This document shows, piece after piece, positions 1 through 11,800 of a stretch of DNA of 64,000 bases. Each line of letters opens with the position of its first letter. Positions within the stretch are counted from its first letter, which is position 1. The position numbers and the translations under genes are program-made. The stretch is from Plumapathes pennacea (Eukaryota > Cnidaria > Anthozoa > Antipatharia > Myriopathidae): contig OZ038473.1 in NCBI GenBank assembly GCA_964036295.1, positions 1,371,501 through 1,435,500 on the forward strand, read 5' to 3'. The notes beneath the pieces are model-generated. The model was not told the DNA's origin. It saw nothing but the letters and a program-made list of their open reading frames with translations, and searched no databases.

Positions 1-3000
1 ATGCCGCATCGGAAAGGTCCTCTTTAATCCGTGGCAGCCTAGTTCTGAGTTCTGAACCAGCATTAACAAGCTTGTTGGCTGTTGTAGTGATGTCATTCGC
101 GAGACTCAAAGCTTGGTTGACGCCTTTGTAGCAGAAGACAAGTGGAAGTTACAAGTTAACACTGTAGGATACATACATTACAAATATTGCTGAAGGAGTT
201 ACAACTATGACTACAACAGTAATTGTTGGATCCAATTATTGGATCCTAGCATGTGAAAAACCTGTGAAATTGTCTTGCCCTGTGAAACAACCTGTGAAAT
301 TTGCCTCTACCATGTGAATAGGGGGAGTCCATTTCATATAATTTACTATATGAAAACCCTTTGAAAACCATGTGTTTACCATATGAAACTGGATAAAATT
401 TCTTGTTTTTTCATGGTACAATCCTGTAGTTACTGTGTCAGAGTGGCAATATTAATATCTAAGTTGCACATGGCAATCACACACAAATCAAGATACAATA
501 TTATACCCTTGTGAGCATGTACAGTTACCTTGAGAAACTTTTTGGAGATCTGTTACCAAGTCGTTTACCAGTGGGGCTCCTTCATTTATGACTGGGGCGA
601 TGACGTTTTTTGCAAGGACTAGAAAAAATTTTAAACAATAATGTAAATAATGTAATAAAACAATAAAGTAAAAGATCTTGCTGCATCATAAATTCACAGG
701 ACATGTACATGTATGACAGATGCTTGAGACATTATACTTGATGTAAACTATCAGATGCCAGATTCTCTTCCTTATACTGACATGAGCAACTATACTTTGA
801 TCATCACTGGCAGTTCACCAATCATTCTACTTTCAAGGCATGTTGCTCAGATTTTTTCCAAAACTTAAAAACTCACTGCAATGCTCGACATTAACGGTTG
901 CCCGCTATGCCCGGGGCAACCAAAAATTTTGGTCGACCAAGGAAATTTAGGGCCAGACAACCAGAAATTATAAAACTTTCTATTGCTTGAAGTCAATCTA
1001 CAGTCTGCAGGACAACCATCCTAAAACCTTAATGTCGAGCACTGTCACTGGTTTGTAGAATGAGGCAAGTTGGCAAAAACCTGTGACCTGCATCAGAACG
1101 GCATTTTGTCCATTGAAGACTAACAGCTTGTCCAATCAACACAACTCACCAACAACGTCATTCATGAGGATTTCTACACCACTAGCCAACTCACTTCCAG
1201 CAATATGATTCAGCTCCTAAATATATCAAGTAGCACAATAATAGTTAATAACAGTAAGTTATAACTTACACAGCTTGCATGGGGCATAGGCATAATAATT
1301 AGCTCAGTGATACCAACTGTGCATTTTGGGCTCAGCTGTCACTTAAGGTGAAGTAAAAAAAAACATTTTCTTGCAACTTGTCGTGCAACAAAGTTGCGTA
1401 GCAAGTTGCGGCCTGTTGTTGCTCGTATTACTACCTTCGCACGTAACTTGTTCTGCAACAAAATTTAGTGTTCCGAGTTGCGGCAACATGTTGCAAAAAG
1501 TAGAAGCCAAGTCTACTTTTTGCAACATGTTGCCGCAACTCGCAACACTAAATTTTGTTGCGTGCGTAGGTAGTAATACGTGCAACATAGGCCACAACTT
1601 GCTACGCAACTTTGTTGCACGACAAGTTGCAAGAAAATGTTGCTCGTATTACTTCACCTTTAACTGTACAATTAGCCTCAAGTCAATTGCAAATTGATGA
1701 TGAGAAAATAATGATAGTATGATCTTTATGTGTTGTAGGTAAAAATTAAGTCTAACTAAGTCAAAATGGCATGCAGCTAAATGTTATGGAATTTTAGAGT
1801 CAGCAGATCAAACTGCAAAACCCTGGCCAAACGAGATGCAAGTCGATGCAGGCTCATGCAAGTTTCGTTGGATTTTTGCGCTAAAAAATAGAAATATAAA
1901 CTCCTGCAAAAATGTAAGGCATTTTATTGATTGTAATGCCTCTTTAACAACAACAAAACTTGCATTGACCTGCATTGACCTGCATTGCGCGGCCAAATGG
2001 CAAAAAAATGTATTTTCAAAATATGTTCAAATTCAATGCAACTCCATGCAAATGGGTGGCCAAACAAAACACAAGGCTGTGCAAGTTTGAAACTGTTGAC
2101 TTGCATCTTGTTTGGCTAGGGCTTTACCTTAAAAGTGTTGCTCTTGTAGATGACAACATCTTCAAAGCTATTCAGCCAAACCAGCCTTGTGTCCTCCAAA
2201 CTCTCATTCATCTTCACACTTGAAGCCAAGATGAAAGCACCACCAAGACTGTAAAAAGAGTATTTTACAATAACAAGTCAGTTTTTCGCTTTGTGATTGG
2301 CTAATTTTTATTATCAATAAGAGGACAGACACATAAAATCGAGTGCTGACAACAGTGATTTGGACGAAGAAGGTGAATTCAGCTTCAATTTTACCTCAAT
2401 TCTTGCAAAAGCGACATTTGGCATTTGAAGTAGAGAACCAGAAGTGTTCAGAGGCAAATTTCCTTGAGCTTTGTCTTGAAATTGTTGAGAAAACCGCAGG
2501 AGAAAAGCGTTTATTTTCATATTTTTCCAACTTCTTTGACAAAATTTTATTATGCACACGCAAAAAACTATCAATTCTCCAGACACTACTCATACATTTT
2601 GTTCAGGAACAAGTTGAGAGAATCAACTTTAAGATGCTTCAACTTACACGAGGAAGAATGTACACACAGAGAGACCCGACATGTACCAACACCTGGACTT
2701 GGTTGGATGTCGGACCATCTTGGCTTGATAGTCACCACCACAGTGACCTGCGCAGCGGCAGCAACAAAATATGAGGCCTACAATAGGGATCAGTAGAGCA
2801 CACACAAGGGACAGCGCAGCAAGGATGATCAAGGGGGTTTCATAGTCTAACACCTAGAAAATAAAGACGGCAAAATAACTTATGATGCACTGTTCTCTAT
2901 CAACAGAGCATTCTACCACAGCATGCTTATCACATATTTTTAGTGTTCCAGTGAATACTAAAATTGGGACACCCATGGAACCTGGTCGAGGTGTCCATCT

Positions 3001-4225
3001 TACATAGCATGTCCATCTTCAGGTGTCCGGCTTATAAAGAGTTTAGATACAGACAAAGAACAGTAACTTAACAGTGAAATTTGGTCAGTCAAGACCAACG
3101 AACCCTTAGGTGTCCATCTTGAGAGAGACTGTATTTATAAACTGAATGTTTTTCAAATAATGTCACTATATGGCAGAACAGTAGATTTATGTGTATGCTC
3201 CAGTGCTTTCATTACTTTGAATTAAAAATAAAATTTACCTTTACCAGATGTATTGTTTTTGTGTAGCTTATAATAATATTGTAGTTGGTGTGTATATGAC
3301 ATAAAGGGTGCAGTTTATAATTAAATCTATCACCTGAGAACCAGTCACTGATAGATCACTTTTGCCAAATGCTGCACTGAACACATTGCCAATAATATCT
3401 GAGTAAGAAAACAAAAATCACAACAAACTCAAGCAAACAATATATAAAGGATATTACACGGCAGCACGAAGATATGAACTCTATTTTCGAGTGGTAAAAA
3501 CAATATTATACATAATACATGAGAAAATAAAATCCAGATCTTCAAGCCGCCGTGTAATTTTTTTTTTTATTATATTAGACACGAATGTTTTACGATAAAT
3601 TGCACAAACAACCGTGCAAAAGCAGGAAATGATGCCAACGATATCCTCACCAGTGAGGATATGGAAAATACGCCACTCGGGTCCCGGATGTAGTTTCGTA
3701 TGGATTTTATGCACGGTATATTTTCCAATAAAACACTCATGTCTATATAATAAATATATCAGTATACTCAATTCCACATATAATTTTAAAGCAACTTTGG
3801 AGCATATATGGTTACTCCAGAAGACAGTTCATTAACATTTTAATAAATATTATGATAATTAGTTTGCACGTTTATTTTTTAAAATATAATTTTGATAGAG
3901 ATATGCCGTAATGAAGCTCAAAAAAAAAAAACAACAACATTTCATGCTTGCCTGACAGACATGTTATGTTCTTGTTTTACTGAATATGACATGTTCATTC
4001 ACAATATCATCATCTTTAAATGTTGAAATCCACACCTCAACAACGCCATGCAATAACCTTTGTTTAAGATATTATGCAGGACTTCTTCATTAGCACTTAC
4101 ATGTAATAAATACTTTCTCAGTGTATTTTCAAGCAAATGTTGCTTGAAAATATACTGCACACATGCCCAATATAATACAGGGCAATATAATCTGGGCATA
4201 ATTTGACAAAAATAAGAAAAAAAAA

Positions 4226-4258
<33 letters not shown>

Positions 4259-4758
4259 GATTGCATAAATATAATTCGCCTTCCTTGCCGTGTTCGCGCC
4301 TTGCATATAGTGCCTCGGGCCTCATTTTAGGATTTACAATATGCCAATGTTTTCTTCTCTTCTTGGATCTCCACAAAATCCAGAAATTCAACTCGATCGT
4401 CTTATCTCAAAAACAGACAAACGGCAAAACATTGAGAAACGGGCATCTTACCTGGTCCACTGGAAAATGTAAACAACAATCGAGTGGGCATGTTTCTGGA
4501 TATTGGCCCAAAATAAAGAAATTCTATCCACGTACCGTACGGTGCGTTAGGTTTCATGAGCACTGCCAAGCCAGTAGATATGTCCACAAGGCCGCTGAGA
4601 CCCCAACTTCTAACACTCCAGCCGTCAAGCTTGTAGCTGTCCGTCTCTGGTAACGGGGCAAACTTGATTTTTCCATCTTCTTTCTCCGCGCTGCCAACAC
4701 ATCGCATGCACGCGAATAGCAATATTAACACAATGGGAACAGCTGAGTCGCTGGCCAT
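1..4758 (-). CDS. PROM: Prominin-like gene A (3' part outside the window)
   Basis: Prominins are five-pass membrane glycoproteins of plasma-membrane protrusions that bind cholesterol. Seven exons on the minus strand join in phase: 4758-4536, 3398-3334, 2853-2648, 2248-2128, 1216-1150, 618-529, 123-1. They encode about 297 residues. The first exon starts with a signal peptide (MASDSAVPIVLILLF...). Exon 3 carries the first span followed by the cysteine cluster GLIFCCCRCAGHCGG typical of prominins. The second span straddles exons 3 and 4 (...SVCTFFLV/LGGAFILAS). Later exons are the helical first extracellular region. Exon lengths and phases mirror gene B (65/71, 206/209, 121/121, 67/67 and 90/90 nt), so the two are tandem duplicates. 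The remaining spans lie left of the window. Introns are full of small repeats. Confidence 0.88.
883..1042. repeat. Short terminal-inverted-repeat element (MITE), family 1
   Basis: A ~160-bp element bounded by GCTCGACATTAA on the left and its inverse near 1031-1042. A second copy with the same ends and similar interior is at 20341-20500. It lies in an intron of prominin A and has no coding capacity. Confidence 0.7.
1347..1661. repeat. Foldback element, ~315 bp
   Basis: An almost full-length inverted repeat. The left end AGGTGAAGTAA is matched by TTACTTCACCT on the right, the arms are rich in TTGCAAC/GTTGC words, and the centre is near 1505. Flanking TTA on both sides could be a 3-bp target duplication (Harbinger-like by inference). 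Open frames across it are artefacts of the palindrome. Confidence 0.75.
1822..2125. repeat. Terminal-inverted-repeat element beside prominin A exon 4
   Basis: The left end (CCAAACGAGATGCAAGTC) and right end (GACTTGCATCTTGTTTGG) are inverted copies of each other about 300 bp apart. The interior repeats 'tgcaagt/tgcattgacc' words. The right end stops a few bases before the splice donor of the 2128-2248 exon. Confidence 0.65.
2955..3132. repeat. Dispersed 'GTGTCCGTCTTA' repeat fragment
   Basis: Contains several 'ggtgtcc(a/g)tctta' words. Related blocks occur at 13050-13565, 27400-27478 and 45703-45858. It looks like a degenerate member of an abundant non-coding repeat family. Confidence 0.5.
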
Positions 4759-5267
4759 TTTAAATAATCGGACGACAACGGTTAAAGATCCAACTGCATG
4801 GATTTTACCAATGTTCACTCTTTTACGTTGAGGATATCTCGTTATTTCTTTGTGTCGCCCGGAAAAAATGCTGCACGTCGACTGCGGCCTGTTCACTCGA
4901 AAAACACGAGCTCCCAAACAACTGCCGCTAATCCGTTATAAACCACAACTTCTGCGCAAAAAGGAGTGATGGCAGTGGTTATTTCAGAGCCTGTAGTTTT
5001 ATCATGTCCTGCTGGTCGTCCGCCATGGAAAGCGAATTCCCACGTAAGGATGGTTACCCCCTCCCGCAGTCTGATTATATTTTGTCAGCGGTCGCCCCAC
5101 TGTATTAATAACTAACCAAACGTGAAGCAGCGGTAATTTTCGCGTTGTTATGGTTTCTTTCTAGTTGCCGTTTTCTGTGTTCGTGTTAGGTAGCATCGCT
5201 CCAATATGTAAATAAAAAAAGGATGATTTGTGAATGACTCGTTACCAGCTTCCCGCAGAGGTTCACC

Positions 5268-5530
5268 TCAGACCCCTCGGGGGAATGGGGGCCAGCAACC
5301 TTAGCTCCTTGGGGGAATGGGGACCAGCAACCTCTGACCCTTGGTGGAATGGGGACCAGCAACCTCAGGCTCCTTGGGAGAATGGGGACCAGCAACCTCA
5401 GACCCTTGGGGGAATGGGGACCAGCAACCTCAGGGTCCTTGGGAGAATGGGGACCAGCAACCTCAGACCCTTGGGGGAATGGGGACCAGCAACTTTAGAC
5501 CCTTGAGGGAATGGGGACCAGCAACCTCAG
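5268..5530. repeat. 32-bp minisatellite, about 8 units
   Basis: Tandem units built on 'gggaatggggaccagcaacc' followed by 'tcagaccctt' variants. The plus-strand frame through it is open only because of the repeat. A few related words in inverse orientation occur near 38095-38190. Confidence 0.9.
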
Positions 5531-5719
5531 AATTGTCAACATGTTCTCGAGGCAAACATTAACGGATATAGTGAAATACTATCTGACAATGGCATTCACT
5601 GATATAGAGAAAATTAATCCCATTCCGCGCGTAACCTGGTAACTACCCTCCAGCAAAGAAAATGGCGTCTACAACGGGAAGCGAATTGCAAGGATGGTTA
5701 CCCCCTCCCGCAGTCTGAT

Positions 5720-5786
5720 CAACCTCGTTCCCAGGGCCATCCGCGGCAGAAAGCTTCTGCCGCGGATGGTCCTGGGAACGAGGTTG
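5720..5786. mobile_element. 67-bp palindromic transposon (hairpin MITE)
   Basis: A near-perfect palindrome running from CAACCTCGTTCCCAGG to CCTGGGAACGAGGTTG. It interrupts a dispersed repeat whose uninterrupted version is at 5040-5125. The site GCAGTCTGAT is present once there (5066-5075) but on both sides of the palindrome (5710-5719 and 5787-5796), so this is an insertion with a 9-10 bp target duplication. A shorter relative is at 37988-38042. Confidence 0.85.
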
Positions 5787-7306
5787 GCAGTCTGATTATA
5801 TTATGTCAGCGGTCGCCCCACTGTATTAATAACTAACCAACCTTGAAGCAGCGGTAATTTTTTATGCATAAGCTTCATAATAATCCAGCAGTTGGCAAGT
5901 GGACGAACATGCAGGCATCACAGTGAACATATATATTCACCATACGTACACTCAAACATAGCTTTGCAAGTAAACACAGCTGGTACAAAGCTTCAAGTTT
6001 TATTCTTTTTTTCAAAATGCGCGCATTTTCTTTTGCGCAAGGTTCCTGTCATTATTTCGTACTGGGTTTTCCATTATTGCTATTATTATGAATAAATGGG
6101 CTACTTAATTTGTTAATATCAGAAGTACACATTTCCCGATTTTTATACCTGACCTATTTCTTTAACCAGTTTCACTACACAAGACAAAACTTACTCGAGA
6201 AACGCTTTGCGTCAACTGTGTGAAAACCAAGAGAAATGTGCCTTGTATCACTACCATGTCCTATTGTATACAATTTAGCATACTCGATTATCGAGCACTT
6301 AAATAAACCTTGCTGAACCAAGGCGAGGCAATCGAGCCACGCTCTAGCCAAAACGCCTCGCATATGTCTTTATTATACGATAAATAAAACCCTTTGGAAT
6401 TTGTCCAGATACAAAAGCTGCCTCTTTGATCAGGCTTGGGCATCTTATCCACAGATCTGAAAAGCGTCTACGTACAACAAGAACGAAAAATAAAAAATAA
6501 AAAACCGCGACAAGAGAACACTAATCTCTTGTGAATAGTCATGTAGTAGTTAGACTATCCGGAAATGTCAAACAATTCATTGCTTAAAAAGATTTGATAA
6601 AAACAGTCTTACTTATCCGCTTAAATTAAGTAAGTCTTACAATTGTTTGCTTTATTTGTCTGCCCCTGTTATCTGGCACGTATTTCATCATCCACGCCCA
6701 CGACGCAATGTCATACAAACACTGCTCTAAGACAGCTAGATAAAATGCGTCATACTTATGAAAAAAGGTAAAAACTAGAAAACGTGGCGCCGAGAATGGA
6801 AACTGAACTATGTTTCACTGAGAGGCGCATGCATGCTCCGCTGAAAACGTCCGGCAGACTTGCTACCCCTAGAAAAACACAAAACACCCACAGCTCAACA
6901 ACAATCCCCACCCACCCCACCCTCAACTCCTGAACCATTGATATCTTGCACACGTATACTATCATCTCTCGCGAGGGTCTCTTTGTCGTTTACGACTTAA
7001 TTCAGAAATGTGTCTACAGTACTATGTACATATAAATAATTATATATATGACCCAGTGAAAAGAGGGAGAAAATAATGATTACACTCCAACCACAGGCAG
7101 GACGCTACGTGTTGTGATTGCCAGAGGCTGTCGGACCTGCTTTCGAGTCCTCCTTAGCTTTATAATCTGTTGTTGCGCACAGTTGTTTTCCGTTTTCTCA
7201 TTCCTGTACAGCAACGAGGAAAATGCAACAATGTTAGTGTACAATAATTCACGCAGACAAGTTTGTAATTGCTTTAAACCCGACAGCGGAACAAGACCTA
7301 ATGATG

Positions 7307-7463
7307 GTAGCCTGCGCACGCGTTCATTGGGCTCGTCACGAGGGGAGGCTAGTAAACGAGCTGTGATTGGCCAATCTTGGCGACTGGAAATTGAAAATCG
7401 TTTCAGTAGACGTTCGTGGGGGAGAAAGTGACGAGCCCAAAGAACATCTGCGCAGGAGACTAC
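7307..7463. repeat. Inverted-repeat element, ~157 bp
   Basis: Left 'gtagcctgcgca' and 'tgggctcgtcac' are matched in inverse on the right by 'gtgacgagccca' and 'tgcgcaggagactac'. It is a typical small non-autonomous DNA element. Confidence 0.65.
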
Positions 7464-7980
7464 AAAGATGAAGGACGATGGGAAAGTAGTTTAGAGAACT
7501 TCTTTAGCGCTCGCTTTCTATTCATATCTACTCTGCCTACCCTTCTATTAACACAGAACGAGATAAAGATTGATTTACAAGTCACACCAAGACTTACCCC
7601 TTAGATATACAAAGTTCAAAATCAGTGTTAATTTGGAACTTATACTCATGCGCTCTAAATGTTTTAAGCGTTGGTCTTCTGCCTGTCTGCACTGTATCAC
7701 TACCAATCACTGTACTAAAGAACAACCAGGACGTTGCCCAGGATTTCTTTGATAAGAACAGAGTTTTATTATATACATACTGAGACATACTCACGAAAAA
7801 GCCATATCGTAAAATTTCGTACGCAAATGAGTTCTAGCCAATGAGAGGCCGCGAACGACGCTTTTCACACGTGAAAAAAATCGTTCGTCCAATCACAAGC
7901 TGCGAACGACGATTTTTCACTACTTTTAAAGGGTTTCCCGGTCCCATCATAAATGTATGTATATAATAAACAGAAAACAT

Positions 7981-8119
7981 CATGGAAAGTGCTTTGTACA
8001 GTTTTTATTCACTCGTTGTTTCGTATCATAAAACTCACTCGCTCGCAAAGCCTCGCTCGTTCGTTTTATGATACTTCACAACTCGTGAATAAAAACCGTA
8101 CGCGCGCACTTTCCATGAA
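7981..8119. repeat. Palindromic element, ~139 bp
   Basis: 'catggaaagtgc' on the left and 'gcactttccatg' on the right bound an imperfect palindrome whose arms also pair through 'tttttattcactcg' and 'cgtgaataaaaa'. It lies just downstream of prominin B. Confidence 0.75.
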
Positions 8120-8172
8120 GTAATCTCTATATATGCAACGTAAGAGTTGCACCTTACCTTGGCGACTCGTTT

Positions 8173-8233
8173 TCAAACCCAGCGGGACTCATTAACATCT
8201 TCAGGTACGGGAGAGTTTAGGCCGAGGTGAATC
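8173..8233 (-). other. Possible alternative last exon of prominin B
   Basis: The codon for the stop at 8866 overlaps a good donor (CCA/GTGAGT). Splicing to the acceptor at 8234 gives an in-phase tail of 20 codons ending in a stop. This would be a short alternative cytoplasmic tail. Transcript evidence is needed to choose between the two ends. Confidence 0.35.
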
Positions 8234-8865
8234 CTGATTTAGTTGAATGTGAACGCAAACATATGAGATAACAGTGTACATCCGTCTAACGACGTCACAT
8301 TTCGCATTTTTAGAGCTTGCTTACACACTTCATCTGAACACCGGGCGCACGCGTTTTAAAACGTCCAACATTCGAGTAATACAAGATGCAATTTTGTGAA
8401 GTTAGCATGAGTAATGCGCGACTTGCAGAACAATGGTACTGGTGAAAAGTGAGCCACTTTCCTAACTTTCATAAGTTCAAGATATTTGCCCAAAATTACT
8501 CGCGAACAATCGTCCAGGACAAACACTTCACTGCACGCATTTTAATTGCCGTTACCAAGAGACCACATTATGGTTATGACTATATTTGGGAATGCCCCAC
8601 GTGATTCTCAGTCACCAGTGCGATGTCTAACAAGTTTAGTTACAACTATCTGAGCAGACAGGCTTTAGACCATAAACAAGAGGCTCGTTCGTTTCCAGGC
8701 TCCTTCCCCTCCAGGTGTCTGGGGGACGGTGCAGGGAAAAGAAACTGGGAACGAAGATCATAAATCGCTTATCTGTGTTCACAAACATCCGCTATATAAA
8801 AATCACCGATAATTTTAAAGAACGTATTCCGCAGAGTAGAAACAGTGTCAAGTGTGAATTATTAC

Positions 8866-11800
8866 TCACTGGCGCGAAAGTGAAGTGTCGAAGAACGACA
8901 ACGGGACGCCATACATTCCAATCCTCGGCGTGTTGGACGACCGCTGTGCACGCCGGTAATGCTTAGCCAGGTGCACGCAAAGGATCATGGTTATCACTGA
9001 AAACACCGCGATGACGCCGAGGGAAAGCCAGAAGGCATTCTGGGAAAAAAACAAAAACAAAAACAAACGATCAGCCAACAAGAAAATAAGGATATTATCC
9101 AAAGAACAGTGGATATATATATTTTTTGAAAGTACAAAACACATGTACGGTATAGTAGATGACCTATCAAGCGAGCGCCAAGGGAATGCACACGGTCTGG
9201 GGAGAGCGAGCTACCACTGACAGAATGGGTCCGAGTCCTGGTCTCTCCCCAGACCGCGTGAGTTAACTTTATCCCAGCACAAAGATAAGAAGACCTTGTT
9301 TTTGCAGTCTATACTAAAGATGACCCGTTTACGGATTATTAGTCACACTACTCCCAAACCACAAAGTTTCCCTCATCAGCCCAGCCAATCAGTGATAAGT
9401 AACGCAAGATTCAAGTCTTACCACAGCGCTCACAGCGTGATCACAGATCACCGAGGTCGTGACGTCATACACAGTCTTGAGAGGCTTGCAATCGCCGACT
9501 TGTTGCCGCAACTTGTTACGAGACACAGAGAGAGTTCAGTCAGAAACATGTGAATTAAGTTCGTGAGAGGCCGACGAGCAGCCGACAAGTAACCGAAGAG
9601 AAGCCGACCAGTAGGCCACAAGTAGCCGACTTGTTACGAGACAGAGAGAGAGAGAGTTCAGTAAACAAAACATGTGAATTAAGTCCGTGAGACAGCTGAC
9701 AAGCAGCCGACAAGTAGCCGTTTAAAATAGGCCTTATACTTTTACAGGTTATACTTCTTGTGTTCTTAATTTCCAACAAACCTTTCTGATTGTGGTTTCA
9801 AGATACTGATCCATATGGCCTAAGATCCGATCAAGAAACCTCCTGGCATCCTGAGTGAACAGAAACACAAGTTAAACAGACGAGAAAGCAAGAACAACAA
9901 GACCAGCCAAAAGCACGTAAAGTCGATAACACTCCGGGCCCAGTTTTAGCCAAACTCCTTCTCATAATCTCTTCCCTCATGATCAACTTCAATCTTCTCC
10001 CTCAGTTTTTCACCAGAAATATTTGGTACAGTGAAGGGAACTTGGCTGTTCATACCAAGCTGATTAAACTATCAATTCTCACTACATCACTCGTACGTTT
10101 TCTTCTTAAAAGGTTGTGAGAATCTGCATTTTGAGCTTGGGACTAAAAGCGTCAACCCAGCATGCAAAAAACCACCTCCTTACATAAAATTCTAATCGCC
10201 CGATGAGGCAGCTGTTTTACGCGGGCAATATTAACTCTTGCACCGACCTTGTTAGCAATGACTATGGCGTCATTTTCCAGGAATTGTTGCAACTGTTCCC
10301 ACATGTGCGTCACCGCATTCACGTCTCTCTTCATGGAACGACAGAATAGAATTCAGATTAACAGAAAAACAAGTCACATATTAACTTGTTAAAGAATAGC
10401 ATTTTTCTCTCACCAATGTTTCGTTGCCCTTTTTCTCTAATGTCTCCACCTTCTCCCTCAGCTCGCCCTGCAAAAAAGAGCAAAATATAAATGAGTTGTC
10501 GTCCAGTAAGCACAATCGGAATTCCTCAAATGACGACACGGCACAACACCAGCCAATCAGAAACACGAAAATGACACGACATAAAGACACGTAACAAAAC
10601 CAAGAAAAGATAGCAAGAAGGGATAATCTTACCACGAGCGTCTCGGACATCTCCACAATGTCAGTCTGAACATAAAGGAGTCTGGAAGCAATAAATTGCA
10701 TCCTCTCGCCAAACGACTAAGAAGAAAAAACAAAACCCACTAAATTAAACAGGAGAAAATAAAGGTTCACGCAGACCGTCTGGCGCTGGAGAATCTCTGT
10801 TCGTCTAGTGTGTTCGTCCGGGTAAAAGTTCTTCAGAAAGTCAAAGACTGTTCTTCAGAAAGACTTGTTAATGACTGACGTTTCGACAACCTGAGCGGTG
10901 CAGAGTCAAGTGAAGAGTCACACAAATTGGAATCTGTCTCCGGCACAATCTGTCCGTCCGTCTGTCTTTATTAGTTGTTATATAAGACCACGGAAACTTT
11001 CACTGTCATTGTCTCCTGCTTGTCTTTATTTACGTGCGAAGTGTTACAGTTCAGTGTAACAAACTACACAAACCTTGAAGGTTGCATTCATTGCCTTAGC
11101 AGCTGATTCATTCAGCTTCGTAGAAAATTCAGTCAGAGATACGTTTACCAGAGGCTTGTCCATCTAAACAGAGAATACACCAACCAATCAGGCGTAAACA
11201 CGTTAGCAACGGAGAATGCACCAGCCAATCATAAGTAAACACGTAAGAAATGGAGAATACACCAGCCAATCAGACGTAAACACGTTAGCAACGGAGAATG
11301 CACCAGCCAATCAGAAGTAAACACGTAAGAAATGGAGAATACACCAGCCAATCAAAGCTGTAATGATGGGTAACTGCATCAAGTACCTGGTCAAAGAAGC
11401 TATCAAAGTCTATATCGTCAATGCCAGTCTCTTTCGTATCATTCAAGGATTTCTTGGCTTTATCAGTCATCACGGTCGTGCTTGCAATGGTGCTGTTCAG
11501 TTTTTCGAAAATCTCGTCCATTGGAGGAATTTTCTGAAATAAAGAGAATCGTCTTTAAAACGTTATTATAGAAAGATAAAAAATGGTTTTAACAGAACCC
11601 ACACAAAGAGGTGACAGAAGGCATGCGCGAACCTTCGTGTAGACTTACATCTTTATAATTGGTTATATTCACAAGATCAAATTTCTGGTCCATCTTCAGC
11701 AGTTTCCACGGAGTTTCACTGTTACCGCAGCCTCTGCAATAAAAATTGTCCGTGGCATATTTAACCTTTTACTCCCTTTAATAGTTTTACGCAAAAAGAA

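Larger units (their letters stand above)
4759..8172. other. Intergenic region between prominin A start and prominin B end
   Basis: No gene seen. It holds the prominin A 5' flank, a 32-bp minisatellite (5268-5530), two copies of a dispersed repeat (about 5040-5125 and 5690-5865, the second carrying a hairpin insertion), and two small inverted-repeat elements (7307-7463 and 7981-8119). The open frames are short and have no recognisable protein features. Confidence 0.6.

Noticed and set aside
5234..5562. Open frame with repeated NGDQQP units
   Set aside because: Follows the 32-bp minisatellite, whose period is not a multiple of three and runs open in several frames.
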